Shown: positions 14,149-21,720 of the stretch, in pieces
How the letters are laid out: each line of letters starts with the position of its first letter
Numbering within the stretch: position 1 is the first letter of the stretch
Assembly: GCA_002362575.1 (NCBI GenBank)
Contig: DEUM01000026.1
Location: 1 to 24,065, forward strand
Direction of reading: 5' to 3'
Origin: Lachnoclostridium sp. UBA3262
GTDB lineage: Bacteria; Bacillota; Clostridia; Lachnospirales; Lachnospiraceae
Length of the DNA stretch: 24,065 bases
Position numbers and translations under genes: made by a program
Notes under the pieces: generated by a model
The model's database searches: none
The model's input: only the letters and a program-made list of their open reading frames with translations
What the model was told of the DNA's origin: nothing

Positions 14149-14928
14149 TTAAATTCGGAAAGCGTGGTCTAATGGCCCGCTTCCCTTTCCCAAATCAAGC
14201 ATCGCTTCCAGCGCACCGGAAATATATTCTTTTGCATTTTTTACCGCTTCTGCCAGTGTCTTTCCTTTTGCCAGATTAGCGGCAATTGCGCTGGAAAGCG
14301 TACAGCCTGTGCCGTGCGTGTTTGGATTATCCACCCGCCTTCCCTTAAACCACTCTGCCCCCTTCTCTGTGTACAAAAGGTCATTGGCATCATTTAGACA
14401 GTGCCCGCCCTTACACAATACCGCACAGTGATAATTCCGGTATATTTTTCCGGCAGCCGACTCCATATCATCCGATGAATGGATTTCCATTTCTGCCAGT
14501 ACCTCCGCCTCCGGAATATTCGGAGTAATAATCGAGGCAAGGGGAAGCAGGGAATTTTTTAAAACTGCCACCGCCTTCTCATCTATTAACCGGGAACCAC
14601 TGGTCGCTACCATGACCGGATCTACTACAATATTTTTTGCTTTGTATTCTTTCAGTTTTTCTGAGATTACCTCTATCAACTCGCCCGTGGCAACCATTCC
14701 TATTTTCACAGCATCCGGCCTTATATCACAAAATACCGCATCGAGCTGCTTTGCCAGAAACTCAGGAGGAACTTCCATAATCCCCGTTACTCCCATCGTA
14801 TTCTGCGCCGTCAATGCCGTTATGGCACTCATGGCATATACTCCATTTACTGTCATCGTCTTGATATCTGCCTGGATTCCTGCCCCTCCGCTGGAATCAC
14901 TGCCGGCAATTGTCAAAGCTGTATTCAT
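14149..14928 (-). CDS. thiD: Hydroxymethylpyrimidine (phosphate) kinase
   Basis: The 259-residue ribokinase-fold enzyme phosphorylates HMP and HMP-phosphate for thiamine synthesis in the cytoplasm. It begins with TALTIAGSDSSGGAGIQADIKT (3-24), the ThiD signature, and has VDPVMVATSG (102-111) and the anion-hole HGTGCTLSSAIA (205-216). Length is typical. The ATG at 14928 matches the family start and has GAGGGAAG upstream; an in-frame ATG at 14940 is possible. It is the last gene of the radical-SAM operon, 36 bases after mntP, and converges on copA with only 12 bases between the stops. No TPP riboswitch or other thi gene is visible, so it may support salvage. Confidence 0.95.
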   Translation of the reverse strand: MNTALTIAGSDSSGGAGIQADIKTMTVNGVYAMSAITALTAQNTMGVTGIMEVPPEFLAKQLDAVFCDIRPDAVKIGMVATGELIEVISEKLKEYKAKNIVVDPVMVATSGSRLIDEKAVAVLKNSLLPLASIITPNIPEAEVLAEMEIHSSDDMESAAGKIYRNYHCAVLCKGGHCLNDANDLLYTEKGAEWFKGRRVDNPNTHGTGCTLSSAIAANLAKGKTLAEAVKNAKEYISGALEAMLDLGKGSGPLDHAFRI

Positions 14929-14964
14929 AACTTCCCTCATTTCTGCCTTTCCAAATCCTACTTT

Positions 14965-15537
14965 TCAGAATCCTCCATTCCAAATTCCTAAATGCTCCAG
15001 TAAAACTTTTGTGCCAAGCAAAATCAGCACCACTCCTCCTGCCAGCTCCGCCTTGGACTTATATCTTGCCCCGAAAACATTTCCAATCGCAACACCTGCC
15101 ACAGAAAATACAAAGGTCGTGATTCCAATCAGGCAGACCGCAGGCAAAACATTTACCTGTAAAAAAGCGAAAGTCACCCCCACTGCCAATGCATCGATAC
15201 TGGTCGCTATCGCAAGCGGAAACATCGTCCGGAAAGAAAAAGAATCATCTGTTTTCCCCTCATCCTTTCCCATTGACTCCCGTATCATATTCAGTCCGAT
15301 TATCGCTAACAACCCAAAAGTAATCCAGTGGTCAATCGAAGTAATCATATTCTGAAACTGCCTGCCAAGCATATAGCCAATGAGCGGCATACATGCCTGA
15401 AATCCACCAAAATATGCTCCGGCAATTACCTCATACCGTATTTTCATCCGCGGAACAGAAAGCCCCTTACATATCGAAACGGCAAAGGCATCCATAGAAA
15501 GCCCGATTGCCAGCAAAAACAATTCTATTATTCCCAC
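14965..15537 (-). CDS. mntP: Manganese efflux pump MntP
   Basis: The 190-residue, six-helix membrane protein exports Mn(II). It has the two-fold repeated MntP motif: LFLLAIGLSMDAFAVSICKG (6-25, Asp16) and LAIATSIDALAVGVTFAF (108-125, Asp115), each an LxxxxSxDAxAVG-type segment. Length matches the family (~187-190). The start is the GTG at 15537, which gives the canonical MGIIELFLLAIGLSMDAF and has GGGAG 8 bases upstream; the longer frame to 15636 lies inside the dus gene. It overlaps the dus stop by 10 bases, indicating translational coupling. I see no yybP-ykoY manganese riboswitch in front of it, so it is probably driven by the operon promoter. Confidence 0.95.
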   Translation of the reverse strand: MGIIELFLLAIGLSMDAFAVSICKGLSVPRMKIRYEVIAGAYFGGFQACMPLIGYMLGRQFQNMITSIDHWITFGLLAIIGLNMIRESMGKDEGKTDDSFSFRTMFPLAIATSIDALAVGVTFAFLQVNVLPAVCLIGITTFVFSVAGVAIGNVFGARYKSKAELAGGVVLILLGTKVLLEHLGIWNGGF

Positions 15538-16442
15538 TTCTGAATCTCCCTTTCGTACTCTGACAATTTTCTTGTCTTTTTTATCTTCTTCCACAGTTTC
15601 CCGGCCTCTGGATGGTTCGCACTCATATACGCCCAAACCTCCTTCATTTTAAACAGCACCGGATTATCCGGCATGATTTCCCGGTATGCCTTACAAAGCC
15701 TGTCTGCGAATGTCATGACCTCCTGCCAGCTTACCCTCTCGCCCGTTGTCAATTCACGAACCAGCGCCGGGTTGGCAATCAGCCCCCGTCCTATCATCAT
15801 TCTCTCCACTGTCGGAAACCGTTCAAGGAACCTTTCATAATCTTCAAGTGAATTGATATCGCCATTATAGCAGACCGGATTTGTGCTTGCCGCCAGCGCT
15901 TCTTCAAACATATCCCAGTCCGGTTTATTTTTATAGTAATCTGACCGGATTCTGGGATGTATCGTCAATTCATAAACCGGGTAACGGTTAAATATTTTTA
16001 TCAATTCACGGAATTCCTCCGGACTGTCTTTTCCAAGCCTTGTCTTAATGGAAACCGGTACTTGCATTTTATCATAAATCTCATCCAAAAAGCGTTCCAG
16101 CTCCTCCGGTCTGGCAAGAAAGCCGGAACCCCGCCCCTTTGATACAACCGTGCCGGAGGGACAGCCAAGATTCAGATTGATTTCCCGATAGCCGTATTCA
16201 ACCAGACGGTCAGCCGTATAAAGAAATTCGTCCGCATGGTTTGTCAAAATCTGCGGAACGACTGGTATTCCTACATTATTCTCCGGCAGCACATCTCTCT
16301 TTTCCCTGCTTTTGAAGCTATGGTTTGAGGTGGGTGAGACAAAGGGCGTAAAATATTTATCTATCCCGCCAAACATCTCGTGATGTACATTCCGGTATAC
16401 ATGTCCCGTGATTCCCTCTAACGGGGCAAAATAAAATTTCAT
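15528..16442 (-). CDS. tRNA-dihydrouridine synthase family protein
   Basis: The 304-residue TIM-barrel FMN enzyme reduces uridines in tRNA with NADPH. Visible landmarks are FAPLEGIT (5-12), the catalytic cysteine in NLNLGCPSG (Cys94), VSIKTRLG (130-137, Lys133), LTIHPR (His162), CYNGDI and the FMN phosphate site IGRGLIANP. It is slightly short for DusB/DusC types and is a COG0042 member whose target uridine I cannot assign. The ATG at 16442 overlaps the upstream stop as ATGA, so it is translationally coupled to the TIGR03915 gene. Its place in a LexA-type operon is unusual; regulation by DNA damage is inference. Confidence 0.93.
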   Translation of the reverse strand: MKFYFAPLEGITGHVYRNVHHEMFGGIDKYFTPFVSPTSNHSFKSREKRDVLPENNVGIPVVPQILTNHADEFLYTADRLVEYGYREINLNLGCPSGTVVSKGRGSGFLARPEELERFLDEIYDKMQVPVSIKTRLGKDSPEEFRELIKIFNRYPVYELTIHPRIRSDYYKNKPDWDMFEEALAASTNPVCYNGDINSLEDYERFLERFPTVERMMIGRGLIANPALVRELTTGERVSWQEVMTFADRLCKAYREIMPDNPVLFKMKEVWAYMSANHPEAGKLWKKIKKTRKLSEYEREIQKWE

Positions 16443-17215
16443 GTTGCTCCAAACTCCTTCATATATTTCCGATACCGTAACGGCAGCATATTTCTCTGCA
16501 AATCCCGGTTTGCCCGCTCTTTAATCGCAATGGTATCGACAAAAACACTCCACAGCTCCTGCATTGTCTTCTCCTCTGCAGAATATTTCAGCGTAAGCTC
16601 ATCGAGATTCACATCGTCAAATGTCGCATAGGCACAGCCTCCGTTTTTCTTGTGAATCATCATCGTTTCATGAACGGTATCAGCGATAATCCAGTCCTCT
16701 CCTGAAAAACGGTCGGCAAAATGCTCCGCCACATATGGAAAAACAATACTTTTCGGATTGATTCGCGCAAACAGAACACCGTTCTCCAATTCCTCAAACC
16801 GCAAAAATTCTACAAAAAAGTGAACTTCATTCACAGTCTGCCGTTCTGCCTCTAAAAGCGTCTGCATATATGGAGCTGTCAGATGATTCATCACCTTTCT
16901 GCCAAACTTCAGCCCCTCTATAATAAATCGGTAAATCGCATCTGCCTTTCCCGGCTTCCATGAAAGCGACGCCTTTAACACAAACTCATACGCTGTCTCC
17001 GAAATGTCTCTCCGTATCGTGCGCGCCACCTTTGCCGCTCGCTCAAAATCCGTTTCTACCGAAATATAGCTGCAGAAAAGTTCCCTGTTATACCCGGGAA
17101 CATCTATCCGGATTTCATTGTCCGCATGTCCGTGCTTGTCCTCATAAGCCCGGTAAACAGCCGAAAAAATGCCTTCTGTGGAGTCCTCACACAGATAAAT
17201 ATTTTTTTCTGCCAT
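16439..17215 (-). CDS. TIGR03915-type putative DNA repair protein
   Basis: The 258-residue protein matches the family that pairs with radical-SAM putative DNA repair proteins: IYLCEDSTEGIFSAVYRAYE near the start, VETDFERAAKVARTIRR, then YRFIIEGLKFGRKVMNHLT and RFEELENGVLFARINPKS. It ends in a DUF4130-like region, with ERANRDLQRNMLPLRYRKYMKEF at the C-terminus. The biochemical role is not established; the conserved pairing suggests it acts with its radical-SAM partner on damaged nucleic acid. The ATG at 17215 has GGGAG 6 bases upstream; an earlier ATG at 17227 is poorer. It follows the radical-SAM gene with a short gap and overlaps the dus start by four bases. Confidence 0.88.
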   Translation of the reverse strand: MAEKNIYLCEDSTEGIFSAVYRAYEDKHGHADNEIRIDVPGYNRELFCSYISVETDFERAAKVARTIRRDISETAYEFVLKASLSWKPGKADAIYRFIIEGLKFGRKVMNHLTAPYMQTLLEAERQTVNEVHFFVEFLRFEELENGVLFARINPKSIVFPYVAEHFADRFSGEDWIIADTVHETMMIHKKNGGCAYATFDDVNLDELTLKYSAEEKTMQELWSVFVDTIAIKERANRDLQRNMLPLRYRKYMKEFGAT

Positions 17216-17232
17216 GTATTCTCCCATTTACG

Positions 17233-18624
17233 CTACCCTCCCATATCCAGCAGCGACATCTGACGGTACGCTGTTTCTCCGGTAATTGCCAGTGGCAGCC
17301 TTTCCCCAAGTCCAAGTAAATTAGTCAGAATAAAATCCTTCTCCAGGCGAATCGGCATCATCATCTTTCCATTACAGGTAATGAAATACATCGCCCGCTT
17401 TAGCACAACGCCAAACTTTTTGAGAGAGGAGTAATCCAGTGTCCCCATTCTTCTCGCCGCCACAATCCGCTTTGCCGACTTCACGCCCACACCCGGAATC
17501 CGGAGCAGTGTATGGTAATCTGCCGTCTGCACCTCCACCGGGAAATGTTCCAGATGATTCAGCGCCCAGTTGCACTTCGGATCAATCTGCACATTTAAGT
17601 TTGGATTGTCCGCCGTGATAATCTCCTCTGCCCGGAACTGGTAAAACCGCATCAGAAAATCTGCCTGATACAGGCGGTGCTCACGCAAAAGAGGCGGCCC
17701 GCTCTCTGTCGTGTCCGGTAAAAGGGAGTCCTGTGTCGTGTTGATAAAAGCGGAGTAGAAGACACGTTTTAAGTCAAACTGACGGTACAACGCCTCTGCC
17801 ACATGCACAATCTCATAGTCACTCTCCGCAGACGCCCCGATAATCATCTGGGTACTCTGCCCCGCCGGAACAAAACCGGAATCCGCATGAAACTCCTGCA
17901 GTGCATAATTGCCGCTTTCCCTTACTTCCGGCAACGCCGCCCCTCCGGTATCAGATGGCAGGGCTTTCTGACTCCGGCTGTCTTCTAACGCTTTGTGCCC
18001 CGATAGCAAAAAGCTTTCTTTCCTACCCATCTGAATCTGCTTCATCGGCGTCAGTATCTTTCTCCTGTTTTTCTGCGGAGCAAGGGTGCGCAGTCCCTCT
18101 GCGGTAGGCAGCTCCAGATTGACGCTCATACGGTCCACAATCCAGCCAAGCTTTTCTACTAAGAGCGAATCCGCTCCCGGAATCGTCTTTACATGAATGT
18201 ATCCGTTAAATTTATATTTTGTCCTCAAAAGATAAATCGCCTGATACATCTGCTCCATCGTGTAATCCGGATTGTTCTTAATCCCAGAGCTCAAAAACAA
18301 ACCTTCGATATAATTTCTCCGATAAAAGGATATCGTCAGCTCCGCTATCTCCTCCGGGGTAAAGGTCGCCCGCGGGACGTCATTCGAGTATCGGTTAATA
18401 CAATATTTGCAATCGTACACACATTCATTCGTGTGCAGTATTTTTAAAAGGGAAATACATCTCCCGTCCGCACCAAAGCAGTGGCAGATGCCACCGGCGA
18501 CGGCGTTTCCCATCGTCCCCTTCACGCCCTTTCTGTCAACTCCGCTGGAAGTACACGCTACATCATACTTTGCGGCATCGGTCAAAATCTCTAATTTACG
18601 AAATATATCCTGTGATAGTGCCAT
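17233..18624 (-). CDS. Radical SAM putative DNA modification/repair protein
   Basis: The 463-residue protein has the radical-SAM cluster motif CVYDCKYC (Cys68, 72, 75), additional conserved cysteines (24, 47, 49, 56), a central TIM-barrel-like region (VPAGQSTQMIIGA at 252-264) and a helix-hairpin-helix (LLRIPGVGVKSAKRIVAARR, 373-392) that binds nucleic acid. Members pair with TIGR03915 proteins and are annotated as DNA repair, though the reaction is unknown; SplB-type lesion repair by a 5'-deoxyadenosyl radical is a reasonable model. Residues ~199-250 form a charged, low-complexity insert. The ATG at 18624 has GAGGAGGT 7 bases upstream. Two LexA-like boxes overlap the promoter, and the next genes follow in a tight operon. 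Confidence 0.92.
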   Translation of the reverse strand: MALSQDIFRKLEILTDAAKYDVACTSSGVDRKGVKGTMGNAVAGGICHCFGADGRCISLLKILHTNECVYDCKYCINRYSNDVPRATFTPEEIAELTISFYRRNYIEGLFLSSGIKNNPDYTMEQMYQAIYLLRTKYKFNGYIHVKTIPGADSLLVEKLGWIVDRMSVNLELPTAEGLRTLAPQKNRRKILTPMKQIQMGRKESFLLSGHKALEDSRSQKALPSDTGGAALPEVRESGNYALQEFHADSGFVPAGQSTQMIIGASAESDYEIVHVAEALYRQFDLKRVFYSAFINTTQDSLLPDTTESGPPLLREHRLYQADFLMRFYQFRAEEIITADNPNLNVQIDPKCNWALNHLEHFPVEVQTADYHTLLRIPGVGVKSAKRIVAARRMGTLDYSSLKKFGVVLKRAMYFITCNGKMMMPIRLEKDFILTNLLGLGERLPLAITGETAYRQMSLLDMGG

Positions 18625-18647
18625 TTCATGCACCTCCTCTTTCCGTT

Positions 18648-18694
18648 CGAACATTTGTTTGATTTATTGTAGCATACATATGTTCGAATTTCAA
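18648..18694 (-). promoter_or_regulatory. Promoter with two LexA-like SOS boxes
   Basis: On the minus strand: TTGAAA (18694-18689), 17 bases and TACAAT (18671-18666) form the promoter of the radical-SAM operon. Between the boxes lies CGAACATATGTATG (18686-18673), and just after the -10 lies CAAACAAATGTTCG (18661-18648). The Gram-positive LexA consensus is CGAAC-N4-GTTCG; each copy has one perfect half and 1-2 mismatches in the other. LexA bound at both would cover the promoter. Confidence 0.8.
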
Positions 18695-18702
18695 GAGTTA
18701 TT

Positions 18703-20073
18703 TTACTTTTCTTTCGCAATATATCTTGCCACATGAACGCCACTTGCCGACGCATGGGACAGTGAGTGTGTCACGCCACTGCAGTCGCCAATGACAAAGA
18801 GCCCTTTGTGACAGGTCTCGAGATTTTTATCAATCTCCACTTCCATGTTATAAAATTTGACTTCCACACCGTAGAGCAGAGTATCGTCATTTGCCGTCCC
18901 CGGAGCGATTTTATCTAAGGCATAAATCATTTCAACAATACCATCAAGAATCCGTTTCGGCATTACCAGACTCAAATCTCCCGGAGTAGCCGATAACGTC
19001 GGCGTCAAAAAACCTTCCTCAATCCGCTTCTGGTTACTGCGCCGTCCCCGGATTAAATCACCGAACCGCTGGACGATTACACCGCCGCCCAGCATATTTG
19101 ACAGTCTGGCAATACTCTCACCGTAGCCGTTACTGTCCTTAAATGGCTCGGAAAAATGTTTTGCCACAAGCAGAGCAAAGTTTGTATTTTCCGTATGCTT
19201 TTCCGGATCCTCATAGCTGTGTCCGTTTACTGTCACAATGCCATTCGTATTTTCATTGACAACAACGCCCTTCGGGTTCATACAAAAAGTACGCACCAAA
19301 TCTTCAAACTGCTTTGTCCGGTAGACGATTTTGCTCTCATATAGTTCATCCGTTAAATGAGAAAACACCTCTGCCGGAAGTTCCACACGCACACCGATAT
19401 CCACCCGGTTGGACTTGGTCGGGATTTCTAACTCCTGACAAACCTTTTCCATCCACTTGCTGCCGCTCCGCCCTGCTGAAATAATACACCTGTCACACTC
19501 ATACTTCACGCTGGCGGCGATAATAGTATAACCATCTCCGCTCTTTTCTACTGTTTCCACCGGAGTCTCGAAATGAAATTCTACTTTATCCTTTAACTCA
19601 TTATACAGATTTTCTAACACAATATAATTGATATCCGTACCTAAATGCCGGACGGAGGCGTCCAGTAAATGCAGGTCATTCTCGACACAGAGCTTTTTGA
19701 TTTTCGTGTTAGCGGTGGAGTACAAGGCTGTCCCCTCCCCGCCATAATCTAAATTAATCTGGTCTACATAGTTCATTAACTCAATCGCCTGCTTTTTCCC
19801 AATGTACTCATGCAATGTACCACCGAACTGATTCGTAATGTTGTATTTTCCATCCGAAAATGCCCCTGCCCCGCCAAAGCCATTCATAATCGCACAGCTC
19901 TTACAGTGAATACAGGACTTTACCTTTTCCCCATCAATTGGGCACTTGCGCTTTTCCAAAGCCGTCCCGGACTCGAATACGGCAATTTTTAAATCCTCCC
20001 TCAATCTCGTCATTTCATAGGCAGAAAAAATCCCACCCGGCCCGGCTCCAATTATAATCACATCATATTTCAA
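18703..20073 (-). CDS. FAD-dependent dehydrogenase (COG2509-like)
   Basis: The 456-residue flavoprotein has the N-terminal dinucleotide-binding motif VIIIGAGPGG (5-14), the acidic end of the second strand in VFESG (32-36), and the C-terminal FAD motif GLFVIGDCSGVTHSLSHASASG. A cysteine group follows the first motif (Cys44, 54, 57, 60: C-x9-C-x2-C-x2-C), possibly a metal or iron-sulfur site. It resembles uncharacterised FAD-dependent dehydrogenases of the COG2509 group; substrate and electron partner are unknown. The start is a TTG at 20073, with GGAG 4 bases before it and GGAGGT slightly further away. It begins 23 bases after the TrpB-like gene, so the two are probably one operon. Its stop is 8 bases from the LexA-controlled promoter. 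Confidence 0.88.
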   Translation of the reverse strand: MKYDVIIIGAGPGGIFSAYEMTRLREDLKIAVFESGTALEKRKCPIDGEKVKSCIHCKSCAIMNGFGGAGAFSDGKYNITNQFGGTLHEYIGKKQAIELMNYVDQINLDYGGEGTALYSTANTKIKKLCVENDLHLLDASVRHLGTDINYIVLENLYNELKDKVEFHFETPVETVEKSGDGYTIIAASVKYECDRCIISAGRSGSKWMEKVCQELEIPTKSNRVDIGVRVELPAEVFSHLTDELYESKIVYRTKQFEDLVRTFCMNPKGVVVNENTNGIVTVNGHSYEDPEKHTENTNFALLVAKHFSEPFKDSNGYGESIARLSNMLGGGVIVQRFGDLIRGRRSNQKRIEEGFLTPTLSATPGDLSLVMPKRILDGIVEMIYALDKIAPGTANDDTLLYGVEVKFYNMEVEIDKNLETCHKGLFVIGDCSGVTHSLSHASASGVHVARYIAKEK

Positions 20074-20096
20074 CCCTCTCCGTACCTCCTTACATC

Positions 20097-21479
20097 TTAC
20101 ATTCCCGGCACCTTCGGAAGTTTAGCGATGCTTGCCGCTATCTCCTCGTCGGACGGAATATAACATTCCATTTTACCGTCGTTATATTTTTCATAGGCAT
20201 ACATATCAAAATATCCGGTTCCGGTCAGCCCGAACAAAATGGTCTTTTCTTCCCCTGTCTCACGGCATTTGACTGCCTCGTCCATTGCCACCCGAATCGC
20301 ATGGCTGCTCTCCGGCGCCGGAAGAATTCCTTCTACCTTGGCAAATTCCTCGGCCGCTTCAAATACTTCCGTCTGCTTGCGGCTTGTTGCCTCCATCAGC
20401 CCATCATCATAGAGCTGGGACAATACGGAACTCATTCCATGATAGCGAAGCCCTCCTGCATGGTTCGGCGCCGGCATAAAGCTGCTGCCGAGCGTATACA
20501 TTTTTGCCAGTGGGCAAATCGCTCCTGTGTCGCAGAAGTCATAAGCATACGTGCCCCTTGTAAAGCTTGGGCAGGAAGACGGTTCTACTGCAATAAAACG
20601 ATAATCTGCCTCGCCACGCAGTTTTTCTCCCATAAATGGGGAAATCAGACCACCTAGATTGGAACCGCCACCGGCACATCCGATGATAATATCCGGCTTC
20701 TCTCCATACTTATCCAATGCAATTTTACTCTCCAGTCCGATTACTGACTGGTGAAGCAGAACCTGTGAGAGCACCGAGCCAAGCACATAACGGTATCCAT
20801 CCTGCGTTACTGCCGCCTCTACTGCCTCGGAAATCGCACAGCCAAGGCTTCCATCCGTACCCGGGAATTCTGCGCGGATTTTTCTTCCCACCTCTGTACT
20901 CTCCGATGGGGATGGAGTTACCTTCGCCCCATAAGTACGCATTACCTCACGGCGGAATGGTTTCTGCTCATACGAAACCTTTACCATATAAACCTGACAG
21001 TCCAGTCCGAGGAACGCACATGCCATGGATAGCGCAGTTCCCCACTGACCTGCACCAGTCTCTGTCGTCACTCCCTTCAGCCCTTGGTTTTTCGCATAAT
21101 ATGCCTGCGCAATTGCAGAATTCAATTTATGGCTTCCGGAAGTATTATTCCCCTCAAATTTGTAATAAATCTTAGCCGGGGTTTTCAGATAACGCTCCAG
21201 ATGATACGCCCGCACAAGCGGCGCCGGACGGTACATTTTATAGAAGGTCAGAATCTCCTCCGGAATGTCAATGTACGGCGTCTTGTCATCCAACTCCTGC
21301 TTTGCCAGTTCTTCACAGAAAATGCCGCTCAGTTCCTCCAGTGTGACCGGCTTTCCTGTCCCCGGATTCAGCAGAGGAGCCGGCTTATTTTTCATGTCGG
21401 CGCGGACATTATACCACTGCGTTGGCATTTCACTTTCTTCCAAATAAATTTTGTAAGGGATTTCTTTGTTATTTTTCAT
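20097..21479 (-). CDS. trpB: TrpB-like PLP enzyme (TrpB2, stand-alone tryptophan synthase beta)
   Basis: The 460-residue fold-type II PLP enzyme has the Schiff-base lysine in NNTSGSHKLNSA (Lys118), TETGAGQWGTAL (139-150), and the phosphate loop CAGGGSNLGG. It is longer than TrpB1 (~400) and has the N-terminal extension (TQWYNVRADM) and SQVLLHQSVIG region typical of TrpB2, the TIGR01415 group. TrpB2 joins indole and serine to make tryptophan. No trpA or other trp gene is nearby, so it may salvage free indole; other beta-replacement substrates are possible. The ATG at 21479 has AAAGGA about 8 bases upstream. A leader of ~90 bases precedes it; I see no trp attenuator. Confidence 0.93.
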   Translation of the reverse strand: MKNNKEIPYKIYLEESEMPTQWYNVRADMKNKPAPLLNPGTGKPVTLEELSGIFCEELAKQELDDKTPYIDIPEEILTFYKMYRPAPLVRAYHLERYLKTPAKIYYKFEGNNTSGSHKLNSAIAQAYYAKNQGLKGVTTETGAGQWGTALSMACAFLGLDCQVYMVKVSYEQKPFRREVMRTYGAKVTPSPSESTEVGRKIRAEFPGTDGSLGCAISEAVEAAVTQDGYRYVLGSVLSQVLLHQSVIGLESKIALDKYGEKPDIIIGCAGGGSNLGGLISPFMGEKLRGEADYRFIAVEPSSCPSFTRGTYAYDFCDTGAICPLAKMYTLGSSFMPAPNHAGGLRYHGMSSVLSQLYDDGLMEATSRKQTEVFEAAEEFAKVEGILPAPESSHAIRVAMDEAVKCRETGEEKTILFGLTGTGYFDMYAYEKYNDGKMECYIPSDEEIAASIAKLPKVPGM

Positions 21480-21577
21480 TCTATCTTTCCTTTCTTAGCA
21501 AACCGATATTCCTGCTTTCGCCTCGCTATCTCTCATATTCGCCATATGCCCATAAATCTGTACATACACTATTTTCT

Positions 21578-21606
21578 ATTTTAACACCTTATCCGGTTGA
21601 ACTCAA
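21578..21606 (-). promoter_or_regulatory. Promoter of the trpB-FAD dehydrogenase unit
   Basis: On the minus strand: TTGAGT (21606-21601), exactly 17 bases, then TAAAAT (21583-21578). Transcription would start near 21571 and leave about 90 bases before the ATG at 21479. The 241-base divergent gap also holds the phospholipase D promoter. Confidence 0.6.
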
Positions 21607-21659
21607 CTAATTATTTCCATATAAGTCGGGGCAATAGTCTGATAATTTTCTTCCAGCAG

Positions 21660-21688
21660 TAGACTTTTCATCTACAACTCATTATAAT
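21660..21688 (+). promoter_or_regulatory. Likely promoter of the phospholipase D-like gene
   Basis: TATAAT (21683-21688) lies 17 bases after TAGACT (21660-21665), a weak -35 match. The -10 is consensus and ends 32 bases before the ATG at 21721. A small inverted repeat GTAGA/TCTAC (21659-21663 and 21671-21675) overlaps the -35 region. Confidence 0.5.
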
Positions 21689-21720
21689 AGTCTCTATATT
21701 ACGAAGAAGGAGAACAGTCC

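Noticed and set aside
14612..15355. Plus-strand open frame of 247 residues across thiD and mntP
   Set aside because: It is the antisense of two clearly recognised genes; composition is Ser/Pro/Thr-rich as expected of a shadow frame.
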